A stretch of DNA of 64,000 nt from Gammaproteobacteria bacterium (GCA_019634245.1 JAHQVR010000030.1:43683-107682); one strand, 5' to 3'. Numbered from the stretch's first letter, positions 8,463 to 18,162 are shown. Program-made: numbers and translations. Notes: generated by a model not told the origin, from the letters alone.

Positions 8463-9664
8463 CCAAGCCAAGCCGAATGCCCCTGACGATATATCTGTTA
8501 TCGATGTGCAACGGATTTCTATACATCAGCCAATCATTGTTAATCACTATTTCCGCACTTATTGGCTTTGAGTTAGCGCCCGAAAAAACCTTAGCAACGG
8601 TGCCAATGGCGCTTCAGTTCTTTGCCATTATGGCCAGTAGCATGCCCGCATCCTGGTTTATGGGTCGGTTTGGTCGACGGCTGGGGTTTATCTTCGCCAA
8701 CTGCATTGGGGTGATCGGCTCAACGTTGGCTCTCTATGCCTTGTTTACAGACAGTTTTCATATTTTTTGCGCCGCCACTGTGTGTTTTGGAATTTTCGCT
8801 GCCTTCGGAAATTATTATCGCTTCACCGCAGCAGAAGTGGTGGATGAAAGTAACAAAAGCCTAGCAATCTCTTTTGTGATGGCAGGTGGTGTGGTCGCTG
8901 GTTTTATTGGGCCAAATCTTGCGAATTGGAGCTCTTCAATATTTGCGGCTGAGCGCTTTGCCGGACCATTCGCTGTGCTGATCGTCGTCTACATCATATC
9001 GATGATCACCATTAGCCGCGCAGACCTTCCCAAAGCTCTTAAAAAAGACCCCAGCAATCTTGGCAGACCCATTAGCGACATCATGCGCCAACCCATTTTT
9101 ATTGTCGCCGTTGCCTGCCAAATGTTCGGTTATGGAACGATGAATTTTGTCATGTCCGCCACCCCGCTGGCTATGCACGCCCATGAGTTTGGTATGAGCC
9201 CCACGGCCCTAGTCATTCAATGGCATGTCGTGTCCATGTTTGCGCCTTCGTTTGTCACGGGCCATTTGATCAAGCGACTGGGAATCCTACCTGTGCTCGC
9301 CATAGGTGTACTGCTAGGCTTTGCCTGTGTAGCGATCAATTTGTCAGGACAATCACTTCCGCATTTCGTCAGTTCACTCATTCTTCTAGGCATTAGTTGG
9401 AATTTCCTTTACGTCGGTGGCACCACACTACTGACCGACGCATACGAGCCACAAGAAAAAGCCAAGACTCAGGCCATCAATGATTTCATCGTGTTTACCA
9501 CCGTCACTGTCACCGCCATGAGTGCAGGTGGCATGCACCACATTTTTGGTTGGCAAGTTGTGAACATCAGTGTCATTCCGATGTTGCTGGTGACCGCCTT
9601 GGCCATTTCATGGCTTTTCCTTCTTCGACGCAATGTCCAATTAGCCCACAAAACAGTGGGGTAA
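8459..9664 (+). CDS. MFS-family transporter
   Basis: A 401-residue inner-membrane protein with about 12 hydrophobic helices. The loop after helix 2 contains WFMGRFGRRLGF, matching the MFS signature G-x-x-x-D/N-x-x-G-R-R-x-x, and a related GHLIKRLG occurs in the second half after helix 8. There is no strong substrate cue. Translation is coupled to the YlqF gene through an ATGA overlap, though a functional link is not obvious. It could export or import a small hydrophilic molecule. Confidence 0.85.
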   Translation: MTKPSRMPLTIYLLSMCNGFLYISQSLLITISALIGFELAPEKTLATVPMALQFFAIMASSMPASWFMGRFGRRLGFIFANCIGVIGSTLALYALFTDSFHIFCAATVCFGIFAAFGNYYRFTAAEVVDESNKSLAISFVMAGGVVAGFIGPNLANWSSSIFAAERFAGPFAVLIVVYIISMITISRADLPKALKKDPSNLGRPISDIMRQPIFIVAVACQMFGYGTMNFVMSATPLAMHAHEFGMSPTALVIQWHVVSMFAPSFVTGHLIKRLGILPVLAIGVLLGFACVAINLSGQSLPHFVSSLILLGISWNFLYVGGTTLLTDAYEPQEKAKTQAINDFIVFTTVTVTAMSAGGMHHIFGWQVVNISVIPMLLVTALAISWLFLLRRNVQLAHKTVG

Positions 9665-9852
9665 TGGGTCACAGATTTTTCTTTATTACATCCACAAACA
9701 GAGCTTCGCCAACTGGTCCTTTCAGTTGCTCTCCGAACCGTCGCTACAGACTCAAGTAACGGACTATTTTAATAGAACCCGCTAACAAAGAAGCCAGCTA
9801 AGAGCTTCAGCCTTTGGTGTATTCGACACTGATACGCCACTGGATAAAAAGT

Positions 9853-10266
9853 GTGAGAGTGATTGTGTTTTATCGATCTGATGAAGAGAAGAAGCGACGT
9901 CGTCGAACGAATTTCACAGCGATTGCTCTGCTGTGCATGTCCATTCTGGGTTGTGCCAGCCCTACCCACCAACAAACCGACGACGAACGCCAAAGGCAGG
10001 CCTTAATCTCCTGGAATCGCTGCATCGATCGCAATGCAACCGAATTAAACAATAACTTACTGGTCAGCGCAGAGCAGCTTGAGCAAGCCTGCGAAGGGCA
10101 TAAAAGAGATGTACTGATGGCCTACCCAGAACGGTTGGAATCTCGCCTTGATGCGATGTTGGTGCAAAGGACACGCAAGAAAGCCATTGAACATGTGACC
10201 GTGCAAACCTTGAATCGTTCCACAGAGGATCAGTCCGACGCAATCCTAGAGACGTTCGACCACTAG
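9853..10266 (+). CDS. Hypothetical small lipoprotein
   Basis: An open frame runs from a TTG at 9814. GTG codons at 9853, 9859 and 9865 are alternative starts, and I choose 9853 because GGA lies 8 bases upstream; the start remains uncertain. The protein (about 137 residues) has a very basic n-region (KKRRRRTN), a hydrophobic core and lipobox SILGC, so export as a lipoprotein is likely. The mature part is hydrophilic and predicted helical, with one Cys pair (C in WNRCID and QACEGH) that could form a disulfide. I do not recognise the family. It lies upstream of the FKBP gene with a 104-bp gap. Confidence 0.55.
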   Translation: MRVIVFYRSDEEKKRRRRTNFTAIALLCMSILGCASPTHQQTDDERQRQALISWNRCIDRNATELNNNLLVSAEQLEQACEGHKRDVLMAYPERLESRLDAMLVQRTRKKAIEHVTVQTLNRSTEDQSDAILETFDH

Positions 10267-10310
10267 AAATATTACTAGCAGCTAATCCAATTCTCCCCAT
10301 CGTCGTACTA

Positions 10311-10323
10311 ACTATGCGATAGT
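10311..10323. repeat. Short palindrome ACTAT-GCG-ATAGT
   Basis: A 13-bp perfect dyad in the gap before the FKBP gene. It could be part of an operator or a weak terminator for the lipoprotein gene; there is no T-run. Confidence 0.25.
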
Positions 10324-10346
10324 AGCTTTCTAGCCCCTCTATCAGG

Positions 10347-10358
10347 CCTTTATAAAGG
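10347..10358. promoter_or_regulatory. Palindrome CCTTTATAAAGG overlapping the FKBP ribosome-binding site
   Basis: A 12-bp perfect dyad whose right arm contains AAAGG of the AAAGGA Shine-Dalgarno of the ATG at 10371. In RNA the arms could pair as a 4-bp stem with a 4-base loop, which is weak, so masking of the site is only a possibility. Confidence 0.3.
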
Positions 10359-10370
10359 ACTCCCAATCGC

Positions 10371-11045
10371 ATGAAGAAAACGATTCTGGCTGCAGCGTTG
10401 CTCGCAGCGGCTTCTACCCATTCCCACTCGCAGGACGTCGCCCTAGACACTGACAACGACAAACTCAGCTACAGCCTGGGCTTGATGATCGGTGAACGTG
10501 TTCTGAAGAACTACGGCGATACGTTGAACTACGATCTTATCTTACAAGCCATGAAAGCTCAGCACACCGGTGCTGAAACGGCGATGACATTGGATGGCGC
10601 TCAACAGACTCTGCAAGAGCAACAACAGAAAGCGCAAGCCGCAAGAGCAGAAGAAGCTAAACAAATGGGTCAGAAATTCCTTGACGACAATGCCGCTCGT
10701 GAAGGTGTTACGGTCACCGATTCAGGATTGCAATATGAAGTATTAAGCGAAGGTGACGGACCGAAACCCGCTCTTGAGGATACGGTTTCGGTGCATTACG
10801 TCGGAACCTTAACCGATGGCAGAACCTTTGATAGTTCAATCGATCGTGGTGAGCCCGCTGCTTTTCCACTGCAAAGTGTCATTCCTGGTTGGACCGAAGG
10901 GCTGCAGTTAATGCCAGTGGGTAGTAAATATCGGTTCGTGATCCCATCAGATTTGGCCTACGGTGAACGTGGTGCTGGCCAATCAATCGGCCCCGGTGAA
11001 ACCTTGATTTTTGAAGTTGAGCTGTTGGAAATCAAAGCAAACTAA
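10371..11045 (+). CDS. fkpA: Periplasmic FKBP-type peptidyl-prolyl isomerase (FkpA/Mip-like)
   Basis: A 224-residue exported foldase. MKKTILAAALLAAASTHSHS is a typical Sec signal peptide. Residues about 25-105 form the helical N-terminal dimerisation domain (DKLSYSLGLMIGERV, then a long Gln/Ala-rich helix). Residues about 115-222 are the FKBP domain, with VSVHYVGTLTDGRTFDSS, VIPGWTEGLQLMPVGSKY and IPSDLAYGERGAG as core motifs. Proteins of this layout isomerise proline bonds and act as periplasmic chaperones; Mip in Legionella is a relative. The start ATG has an AAAGGA site at the usual spacing. A strong hairpin separates it from the convergent GMC gene. Confidence 0.92.
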   Translation: MKKTILAAALLAAASTHSHSQDVALDTDNDKLSYSLGLMIGERVLKNYGDTLNYDLILQAMKAQHTGAETAMTLDGAQQTLQEQQQKAQAARAEEAKQMGQKFLDDNAAREGVTVTDSGLQYEVLSEGDGPKPALEDTVSVHYVGTLTDGRTFDSSIDRGEPAAFPLQSVIPGWTEGLQLMPVGSKYRFVIPSDLAYGERGAGQSIGPGETLIFEVELLEIKAN

Positions 11046-11053
11046 GCAATAAC

Positions 11054-11090
11054 ACTACCTGCGCATAGCTCCTTGCTATTCGCAGGTAGT
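11054..11090. terminator. Strong intergenic hairpin between convergent genes
   Basis: ACTACCTGCG (11054-11063) pairs with CGCAGGTAGT (11081-11090). ATAG/CTAT extends the stem inward around a CTCCTTG loop. There is no long T-run on either side. It overlaps the last codons of the GMC oxidoreductase gene. Likely a terminator or mRNA 3'-end stabiliser shared by both genes. Confidence 0.5.
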
Positions 11091-12764
11091 ATTCCGTTGT
11101 TTCGTTTCCCACTCCTTAGCAATGCGAACCGGCGGAAATTCTGCCGGTAATTGATGCCCCTTGATTAGGTCGCTGGCCCGCTCTGCCACCATGATGGTAG
11201 GTGCGTTTAAATTGCCGTTGGTGATCGAGGGAAAAATCGAGGAATCTACCACCCGCAGCTGTTCAACACCTCGTACCTGACAGTGACTGTCAAGCACTGC
11301 CAACGGATCGGTTTCACCACCCATTTTTACCGTACAAGACGGATGATACGCACTCTCAACATTCGCATTGACCCATTGGTCAATCTCCTGATCCGACTGT
11401 ATGCGTCTGCCCGGTTGAATTTCTGTCCCTCGATAATCGGATAAAGCGTTTTGCTGAAGTATTTCACGCGTCAGGCGGATCGCATCACGCCAGTCCTGTC
11501 TATCTTGTTCATCTTCCAAATAATTAAACCGAATACTCGGTGCAACCATAGGGTTGTCCGATTTAATTGCTACCCGGCCACGACTCTTAGGTTTATTAGG
11601 CCCTACGTGCACCTGAAAACCATCGCCTGCAAAAGCGGCCTTTCCATCGTAGCGCATGGCACCGGGTAGAAAATGGTATTGAATGTTAGGCCACTTTAAC
11701 CCGGCGCGAGATCGGATAAAGGCACAACTCTCAAAATGATTGGTACTTCCCAAGCCATCTTTTAAGAAAAGCCAACGCATTCCAATCAAAGCTTTACGCC
11801 AGGCGGCCAGCTGGCGATTGAGAGACACCGGCTTTAAACATCGATACTGAAAGTACACTTCCAGATGATCACACAGATTAGCACCCACACCAGGTAGGTC
11901 AGCTATGACAGGCACGCCAGCTTTTTCAAGCACAGCAGCAGGACCCAAACCCGAGCGTTGCAATATCGTTGGCGAACCCACCGATCCGGCCGATAGAATC
12001 ACTGCTCTTGTTGCGCCAATCTGAACTTTCTTACCGGCGCTAATGTAGTTAACCCCTACCGCTCGCTTACCCTCTAATATCACCGAGTCCACGAGCGTTC
12101 TAGGGATAACCGTTACGTTGCTGCGCTTTGCCGCAGCATTTAGATACGCATTGGTGGTTGACCAGCGCACACCATCCTTGACTGACATGTGCATTTGACC
12201 AAAGCCTTCCTGTTGCGCACCGTTATAATCCTCGGTTTTCGGATAACCGGCTTCCATTCCTGCCTCAATGAATTTTTTGTACAACGGGTTTAGCCGCATA
12301 TCATTGCCAGTGCACACACTCACCGGGCCTTGAACACCGCGATATTCATCACCACCCTTGATCCAGTTTTCCATTTTTTTAAAATACGGCAGACAGTTTG
12401 AATAATTCCATCCAGTTGCCCCCAATGTTTCCCATTCATCAATATCGCAGGCATGGCCACGAACAAAAGCCATCCCGTTAATTGATGATGAGCCGCCAAG
12501 CACCTTACCTCTGGGGCAATCCATCACACGATTACCCAGGAAAGGCTCTGGTTCAGAGGTGAATCCCCAATTGTACTTTGGCATATTCATTGGTATGGAT
12601 AGCGCGGATGGCATTTGTATGAGCATGGAGCGATCCGAGCCGCCGGCTTCCAACACAGCAACCGAGACTTCCGAATCTTCACTCAACCGATTGGCTAACG
12701 TGCAACCTGCTGAACCTGCACCGACAATGACATAGTCAAACTTGTTGCCTGAATTTTTTTTCAC
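11076..12764 (-). CDS. GMC-family FAD oxidoreductase (choline dehydrogenase-like)
   Basis: A 562-residue flavoprotein. The Rossmann motif [16 protein letters not shown] is near the N-terminus, and LEAGGSD and [14 protein letters not shown] are GMC signature 1-type segments; the C-terminal [11 protein letters not shown] contains the catalytic His region of choline-dehydrogenase-type GMC enzymes. The start is GTG at 12764, with TAAGGA placed right at the stop of the upstream MttB-like gene; a GTG at 12806 also exists. It may oxidise an alcohol such as choline or another hydroxyl compound. No soluble electron acceptor is encoded nearby. It is the third gene of the upp-MttB-GMC cluster. Confidence 0.88.
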   Translation of the reverse strand: MKKNSGNKFDYVIVGAGSAGCTLANRLSEDSEVSVAVLEAGGSDRSMLIQMPSALSIPMNMPKYNWGFTSEPEPFLGNRVMDCPRGKVLGGSSSINGMAFVRGHACDIDEWETLGATGWNYSNCLPYFKKMENWIKGGDEYRGVQGPVSVCTGNDMRLNPLYKKFIEAGMEAGYPKTEDYNGAQQEGFGQMHMSVKDGVRWSTTNAYLNAAAKRSNVTVIPRTLVDSVILEGKRAVGVNYISAGKKVQIGATRAVILSAGSVGSPTILQRSGLGPAAVLEKAGVPVIADLPGVGANLCDHLEVYFQYRCLKPVSLNRQLAAWRKALIGMRWLFLKDGLGSTNHFESCAFIRSRAGLKWPNIQYHFLPGAMRYDGKAAFAGDGFQVHVGPNKPKSRGRVAIKSDNPMVAPSIRFNYLEDEQDRQDWRDAIRLTREILQQNALSDYRGTEIQPGRRIQSDQEIDQWVNANVESAYHPSCTVKMGGETDPLAVLDSHCQVRGVEQLRVVDSSIFPSITNGNLNAPTIMVAERASDLIKGHQLPAEFPPVRIAKEWETKQRNTTCE

Positions 12765-12777
12765 CAGAATCGTATCC

Positions 12778-14331
12778 TTAAAAGTCGGTGGCGACGCCAC
12801 CTTCACTGACGCGGCGGGCCACGAAGTCTTGAACCGCTTCTGAACATGCAGGGTCCATACTCGGCTGCTCGTACTGCCTCAGCCGATTTTTCCAAATCGT
12901 ATTGGCTTTTTTCATTGCCTCACTTCGTCCGGCCTCATGCCAAGATTCATAGTTCCGCCAATCACTGAGTATTGGAGAATAGAAGGCATCTTTGTAGCGA
13001 TCCTGCGTATGCGCTGTACCAAAAAAGTGACCACCAGGACCCACCTCCGCGATCGCATCCAACCCCAGTGCCGCATCTGACACATCTAGCGGTGAGAGAA
13101 ATTCATCGATCATCTGCAACAGGTCGATATCCAATATGACTTTTTCATAAGAACAACACAAACCCCCCTCCATCCAACCCGCACCGTGCTTTAGTAGATG
13201 CATGCCACTGTGCACTGCACCCCATAACGAAAACACACTCTCATAGGCAGCTTGCGCATCGACGGTATTCGCTGCACACACATTGGATGTTCTATAGGGT
13301 ATGGAATAACGACGAGCTAATTGTCCACCAACGATTTGGGCACGCATATATTCGGGCGTACCAAACGCCGGTGAACCGGATTTCATATCGACATTTGACG
13401 TAAAACCACCATACATCACTGGTGCACCGGCTTTTACCATTTGACTAAACGCGATACCAGCCAGTGCTTCTGCATTTTGCAACACTAGTGCACCTGAAAC
13501 GGTCACCGGAGCCATGGCTCCTGCGAGCGTAAACGGCGTGATGATTGACAATTGGCCGGACAGAGCCATTTCGTAGATGCCCTGGAGCATCGGAATATCG
13601 AGCTGAAGAGGCGAATTCGTGTTGATTACTGTCCACACTGAGCACTCGTTTTCTAGCTGCTCAGAGCTGATACCACGGGCAAGTCGAACTATTTCGATGG
13701 CATCTTGATTCCTCACTGTGCCCAGCGAATAGATTGAAAACGCCTTATCGGTTAACGTTGCTAAATCGGCGACACAATGTAGATGTCGTACCGAGGCATG
13801 GATATCCACCGGTTCCACTGGATACCCGCCCGTCATATGCAGGATGTTGTGCATCTGAGCTAGTTTTAGAAAATTCTGAAAATCTTCTGTATTGCCCGAT
13901 CGCCTTCCTTGATCCATACACGAAGAGTTCGGCGCACTCCCCATCATGCAAAAACTCATCGCATCAGCGCCGATTTTTAAGGAGTGAAGTGGATTGCGGG
14001 CATGCATGGTGAATTCCGCTGGTGCTTTTCCTACGAACTGCATAATAAGCTCTGGAGCAAAAGTCACCATGGAATCGTCGGTAACCGAAGCGCCTGCCTC
14101 AACCATAATATCGATAGCAGGTTGCCAAAGCACTTTGATACCCGTTTGCTCTAACAACTTTAGCGAAGCGCTGTGAATGGCCTCGACTTCATCCACAGTA
14201 GCAAACTCCACTGCCGGAAATCGGTGAAGCGGTTGCTTAAATGGTTTTTGCTCGATCGTGTCGTTGGCTACCGCACGACGACGACCTCGGCGTTTGCGCT
14301 TATTTGGTTCCAAAAATCCGATCCCCGGCAT
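12778..14331 (-). CDS. MttB-superfamily trimethylamine methyltransferase-like protein (non-pyrrolysine)
   Basis: A 517-residue TIM-barrel protein of the trimethylamine methyltransferase family. The N-terminus is Arg-rich (RKRRGRRR), common in these proteins, followed by the barrel ([16 protein letters not shown], then [29 protein letters not shown]). The reading frame is open throughout and contains no in-frame UAG, so it is not a pyrrolysine enzyme. Known non-Pyl members such as MtgB demethylate quaternary amines (glycine betaine) with a corrinoid protein; no corrinoid protein is visible in this window. The start at 14331 overlaps upp by 32 bp, and a TTG at 14313 is an alternative. Its stop lies directly before the GMC gene. 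Confidence 0.82.
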   Translation of the reverse strand: MPGIGFLEPNKRKRRGRRRAVANDTIEQKPFKQPLHRFPAVEFATVDEVEAIHSASLKLLEQTGIKVLWQPAIDIMVEAGASVTDDSMVTFAPELIMQFVGKAPAEFTMHARNPLHSLKIGADAMSFCMMGSAPNSSCMDQGRRSGNTEDFQNFLKLAQMHNILHMTGGYPVEPVDIHASVRHLHCVADLATLTDKAFSIYSLGTVRNQDAIEIVRLARGISSEQLENECSVWTVINTNSPLQLDIPMLQGIYEMALSGQLSIITPFTLAGAMAPVTVSGALVLQNAEALAGIAFSQMVKAGAPVMYGGFTSNVDMKSGSPAFGTPEYMRAQIVGGQLARRYSIPYRTSNVCAANTVDAQAAYESVFSLWGAVHSGMHLLKHGAGWMEGGLCCSYEKVILDIDLLQMIDEFLSPLDVSDAALGLDAIAEVGPGGHFFGTAHTQDRYKDAFYSPILSDWRNYESWHEAGRSEAMKKANTIWKNRLRQYEQPSMDPACSEAVQDFVARRVSEGGVATDF

Positions 14332-14959
14332 CGCCTAAGCCAGGAACAATATAGCCATGCTCATTGAGATGGGTGTCAACGGCTGCGGTGATTACCGGAA
14401 CATCAGGGTGGGCTTTGTTGAAAGCTTCTATGCCCTCCGGCGCTGAAATCAAGCAGACAAATCGCATCTGCTTTGCACCTCCCTGCTTCAGTCTTTGCAC
14501 AGCAGCGATGGACGAATTAGCAGTGGCCAACATCGGATCGACTACGATGATTAAGCGCTCCTCCATGTTCTTCGGCACTTTGTAATAGTATTCCACCGCC
14601 TGCAGAGTCTCTGGATCGCGATAAAGCCCTACATGCCCTACTCGTGCTGAAGGTATAACGTCGAGCATGCCATCGAGCAGACCGTTCCCCGCCCTTAAAA
14701 TCGAGATAAACGCCAGCTTCTTTCCTTTCAACACCGGCGCTTGCATCGGAGCCACTGGAGTTTCAATTTCCTGCATCTCCAACGGCAAATCTTTTGTGAC
14801 TTCAAAACACAGCAACCATGATATTTCTCGCAACATCATCCTGAATGCGGCAGAAGATTGAGTTTTGTCGCGCATCAAAGACAGTTTATGCTTAACCAAT
14901 GGGTGTTGAATTACCGTGGCAGCCAAGCCTCTATCGTCGATTTCTTGTTGCGTCAGCAT
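14300..14959 (-). CDS. upp: Uracil phosphoribosyltransferase
   Basis: A 219-residue salvage enzyme that makes UMP from uracil and PRPP. The PRPP loop is [11 protein letters not shown], slightly different from the usual GGS version, with the conserved SILRAGNGL and the C-terminal [11 protein letters not shown]. Length and motifs fit the family. The ATG at 14959 begins a cluster with the MttB-like and GMC genes, which overlap or abut it on the same strand. Linkage of uracil salvage to methylamine-like metabolism is unusual and may only reflect operon fusion. Confidence 0.95.
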   Translation of the reverse strand: MLTQQEIDDRGLAATVIQHPLVKHKLSLMRDKTQSSAAFRMMLREISWLLCFEVTKDLPLEMQEIETPVAPMQAPVLKGKKLAFISILRAGNGLLDGMLDVIPSARVGHVGLYRDPETLQAVEYYYKVPKNMEERLIIVVDPMLATANSSIAAVQRLKQGGAKQMRFVCLISAPEGIEAFNKAHPDVPVITAAVDTHLNEHGYIVPGLGDAGDRIFGTK

Positions 14960-15010
14960 TTTAGGTCTCTGTATTTGTTATCTGAATGCATGCCTGCACA
15001 GCCATAGCGG

Positions 15011-16675
15011 CTAGCCAATCTTCTTATATCGCACCCTTTTAGGTTGCGCAGCTTCCTCGCCCAGACGCATGCGCCGATCTTCTTCATACTCAGCATAATT
15101 TCCAGTGAAGAAGTTGATTTCGCCCGGTGATTCATAGGCGAGAATATGTGTGGCAACCCGATCGAGAAACCAACGATCATGCGATATGACAATCGCGCAC
15201 CCGGCGAAATCCAGCAATGCCTCTTCCAGCGCTCGCAATGTTTCTACATCCAAATCATTCGAAGGTTCATCAAGCAATAAAACGTTGGCACCTTGCTTCA
15301 AGGTCATTGCCAAATGCAAACGACCTCGCTCACCACCTGATAAATCTTTGACAAACTTTTGTTGGTCGCTGCCTTTGAAATTAAACCGACCGACATACTG
15401 GCGTGACGGAACTTCGTAGTTTCCAATCTGAATGACATCGGCACCATCAGATAAAATGTCAAACACCGTTTTGTCGCCATCCAAATCGTCTCGACTTTGA
15501 TCGACGTAAGACAACTCCACCGTCTCACCAATATCGATAGTGCCTGAGTCGGGTTTTTCCTGGCCCATGATCATGCGAAACAGCGTCGATTTACCCGCAC
15601 CATTTCCGCCGATGACCCCAACAATCGCGCCTTGAGGGATTTTGAAAGAAAGATCCTCTATGAGAATGCGATCGTCATAGCCTTTGGTGACATTGTTGAA
15701 TTCAATAACGTTATCGCCCAGCCGCGGACCAGGCGGAATATAAATTTCATTAGTCTCTGCCCGTTTTTGAAATTCCTGACTCTGCATTTCTTCGAATCGG
15801 GCCAATCGGGCTTTGGATTTCGATTGACGTCCTTTGGCTCCCTTTCGCACCCATTCCAGTTCAGATTTCATGGCCTTGGCATGCGCGGTTTCGCGTTTTT
15901 CTTCCATCTCTAATCGTTGCGCCTTGGCATCCAACCAACCTGAGTAATTACCCTCGTGTGGAATCCCATAACCACGATCTAATTCGAGTATCCAGCCTGC
16001 AACATTGTCTAGGAAATATCGATCGTGCGTGATGGCAACCACGGTCCCTGGGAACTTGTGTAGAAACTGCTCCAACCAACCGACTGAATCTGCGTCCAAA
16101 TGGTTAGTGGGTTCGTCCAGTAACAACATATCGGGGTCTGACAACAACAGACGACACAATGCTACGCGGCGTTTCTCACCGCCGGAGAGCGACTTTACCT
16201 TCGCGTCCCAAGCGGGCAGCCGCAACGCATCGGCTGCGCGCTCAAGCTGGTTATCCAGGTTGTGACCATCACTGGCTTCTAAAATGGCTTCGAGCTTCGC
16301 TTGCTCAGCCGCTAGGGCATCAAAATCAGCATCCGGTTCGGCATAGGCTGCGTACACTTCATCGAGACGCTTTTGAGCATCCTTGGTCTCGCCAACGCCT
16401 TCCTCAACACACTCGCGAACCGTTTTGTCCGGATCGAGTTGTGGCTCCTGTGGCAAGTAACCCACCTTAATGTCCGGCATTGGACGGGCCTCACCTTCAA
16501 TCTCAGTGTCCAGCCCGGCCATGATTTTCAGCAGTGTTGACTTACCTGCGCCATTAAGACCAAGCACGCCAATTTTTGCGCCTGGAAAAAACGATAGTGA
16601 GATGTCTTTGAGAATCTGACGTTTCGGCGGGACGATTTTCCCGACCCGATTCATCGTATAAACGTATTGTGCCAT
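15011..16675 (-). CDS. ettA: Energy-dependent translational throttle protein EttA (ABC-F)
   Basis: A 554-residue ABC-F ATPase that binds the ribosomal E site and tunes translation to ATP/ADP ratio. The start at 16675 gives MAQYVYTMNRVGKIVPP, the EttA N-terminus, with GGAG nine bases upstream; an extension to 16792 is dismissed. Two ATPase cassettes show Walker A GLNGAGKST and GGNGAGKST, signatures LSGGEKRR and LSGGERGR, and Walker B regions DEPTNHLD and DEPSNDLD. A charged linker with KGRQSKSKARL lies between them. There are no transmembrane segments. It is divergent from the SbmA-like gene. Confidence 0.95.
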   Translation of the reverse strand: MAQYVYTMNRVGKIVPPKRQILKDISLSFFPGAKIGVLGLNGAGKSTLLKIMAGLDTEIEGEARPMPDIKVGYLPQEPQLDPDKTVRECVEEGVGETKDAQKRLDEVYAAYAEPDADFDALAAEQAKLEAILEASDGHNLDNQLERAADALRLPAWDAKVKSLSGGEKRRVALCRLLLSDPDMLLLDEPTNHLDADSVGWLEQFLHKFPGTVVAITHDRYFLDNVAGWILELDRGYGIPHEGNYSGWLDAKAQRLEMEEKRETAHAKAMKSELEWVRKGAKGRQSKSKARLARFEEMQSQEFQKRAETNEIYIPPGPRLGDNVIEFNNVTKGYDDRILIEDLSFKIPQGAIVGVIGGNGAGKSTLFRMIMGQEKPDSGTIDIGETVELSYVDQSRDDLDGDKTVFDILSDGADVIQIGNYEVPSRQYVGRFNFKGSDQQKFVKDLSGGERGRLHLAMTLKQGANVLLLDEPSNDLDVETLRALEEALLDFAGCAIVISHDRWFLDRVATHILAYESPGEINFFTGNYAEYEEDRRMRLGEEAAQPKRVRYKKIG

Positions 16676-16760
16676 TCGAGTTGAAGTCTCCGCAGATCCG
16701 CAGTCGTGGAAACTCAGCGGGATCGAAGTTTGGTCATGTTTATCCAGACCGTATTGTATA

Positions 16761-16777
16761 GAAACCCGCCGGGTTTC
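16761..16777. promoter_or_regulatory. Palindrome GAAACCC-GCC-GGGTTTC in the ettA/sbmA-like divergent gap
   Basis: A 7-bp perfect inverted repeat with a 3-base centre. On the minus strand a TATACAAT-like -10 lies next to it, so it could cover an ettA promoter. The regulator is unknown. Confidence 0.4.
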
Positions 16778-16856
16778 GGCCACCGGGAACAAAAAGCACT
16801 ATAGTTAATCGATAGATACTAACCTAACGCTTTTTTGTCGAGCTGGAATCGTTCCC

Positions 16857-18086
16857 ATGTTTGTTTCATTTTTTCCGAAGCCGAAACTCTTCTTCTGGTC
16901 AGCGGTTGCTTGGTTTTTGATCGCTTTAGCCGCCTGGCATGGTTTCGTGCTCGATCTGGGTGCTCAATTAACCCTGTTTCAGCCAGTGGAATCGGCAGAA
17001 GGGGGAGCAGCCGCCTTCCTGACATTAGAGAAAGTATGGGTCTATCAGTACATAGTCTTCTGCTCGGTGGTTTTTTGCCTGTTCTGGTATTTCTATGAGC
17101 GCAATAAGTGGTACTGGTGGGCGGTGGTAGGCTCCACACTCATTCTGCTGATCACCTACACCAATGTTCAAGTGTCCGTGTGGCTCAACAGTTGGTACGG
17201 AGAATTTTACAATTTAATTCAGGAGGCCTTGGCCGAGCCCAATAAATATGAGCTCAGTGAATACTTTCTGAAAATGACCACAGCCGTTTTCGTTCTGATT
17301 CCCAACATATTGCTTTTAGTTATTGGCGCTTTCTTCACCTCGCACTATGTGTTTCGCTGGCGCACAGCCATGAACGAGTATTACATGGTCAATTGGCAAC
17401 AGGCGCGTGATGTCGAAGGGGCTGCTCAACGGGTGCAGGAAGACACCATGAGATTTGCAGGGATCATGGAAACCCTTGGCTCCTCGCTCATTGGCTCAGT
17501 GATGACTCTCATTGCGTTTCTACCGGTGCTCATGAGTTTATCCGAGCAAGTAGGCAGTATCTGGCTACTTGGCGACATTAAAGGTGGGCTGGTGTACGTA
17601 GCCATTGCATCAGCACTTTTTGGCACTGTGTTGATGGCGGCGGTAGGCATTCGATTGCCAGGGCTTGAGTTTGAAAATCAAAAGGTCGAAGCGGCCTATC
17701 GAAAAGAACTGGTTTATGGTGAGGACAATGCAGCGCGTTGCGAACCTATGACCGTTAAAGAACTCTTTCATGATGTGCGGGTCAACCGGTTTAGACTCTA
17801 TTTCAACTATTTATACTTCAACGTTTTTCGCTATTCGTATCTACAGTTTTCCAACTTTCTTCCGTACCTAGCTCTCGGCCCGGCGATTGTTACAGGCGCA
17901 ATCACTTTTGGCATATTCCGTCAAGTGCTCGATGCGTTCAGCCGCGTTGAAAATTCGTTCCAATACCTCGTCAACGCCTGGCCAACCATCATCGACCTGA
18001 TGTCGATTCACAAGCGTCTTAAACAGTTTGAGGGTGCAATTGATAACCCGATTAATCCTACTCTAGACCCGTCGAAAGCACTCTAG
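16857..18086 (+). CDS. SbmA/BacA-like inner-membrane transporter
   Basis: A 409-residue integral membrane protein of the SbmA/BacA peptide-transporter family. Signature segments include VWLNSWYGEFYNLIQEAL, SHYVFRWRTAMNEYYM and the region RVQEDTMRFAGIMETLG, all typical of the family, with about six to eight membrane helices and a C-terminal segment AWPTIIDLMSIHKRL. SbmA and BacA import proline-rich antimicrobial peptides, microcins and related compounds using the proton gradient; no ATPase domain is fused here. Only 18 residues past the last family motif are present, so the length is normal. It ends at a hairpin shared with the convergent gamma carbonic anhydrase-like gene. Confidence 0.85.
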   Translation: MFVSFFPKPKLFFWSAVAWFLIALAAWHGFVLDLGAQLTLFQPVESAEGGAAAFLTLEKVWVYQYIVFCSVVFCLFWYFYERNKWYWWAVVGSTLILLITYTNVQVSVWLNSWYGEFYNLIQEALAEPNKYELSEYFLKMTTAVFVLIPNILLLVIGAFFTSHYVFRWRTAMNEYYMVNWQQARDVEGAAQRVQEDTMRFAGIMETLGSSLIGSVMTLIAFLPVLMSLSEQVGSIWLLGDIKGGLVYVAIASALFGTVLMAAVGIRLPGLEFENQKVEAAYRKELVYGEDNAARCEPMTVKELFHDVRVNRFRLYFNYLYFNVFRYSYLQFSNFLPYLALGPAIVTGAITFGIFRQVLDAFSRVENSFQYLVNAWPTIIDLMSIHKRLKQFEGAIDNPINPTLDPSKAL

Positions 18087-18095
18087 CATTAGAGT
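18080..18095. repeat. Small hairpin spanning the SbmA-like stop codon
   Basis: ACTCTA (18080-18085) pairs with TAGAGT (18090-18095), loop of four bases. It contains the TAG stop of the SbmA-like gene. A possible terminator component. Confidence 0.3.
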
Positions 18096-18101
18096 CGACA
18101 G

Positions 18102-18141
18102 TGCCCTGGTAGTTGCGCTAACGCTGCGCAATGCCAGGGCA
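18102..18141. terminator. Strong hairpin between convergent genes
   Basis: TGCCCTGG (18102-18109) pairs with CCAGGGCA (18134-18141) and TTGCG pairs with CGCAA inside. No T-run follows on either strand. Likely acts as a shared 3' end or barrier between the SbmA-like gene and the carbonic-anhydrase-like gene. Confidence 0.5.
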
Positions 18142-18162
18142 TCTATTGGAGGGGGCAGCTAC

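Noticed and set aside
12778..14331. Pyrrolysine-containing MttB
   Set aside because: No in-frame UAG interrupts the frame; it fits the non-pyrrolysine branch.
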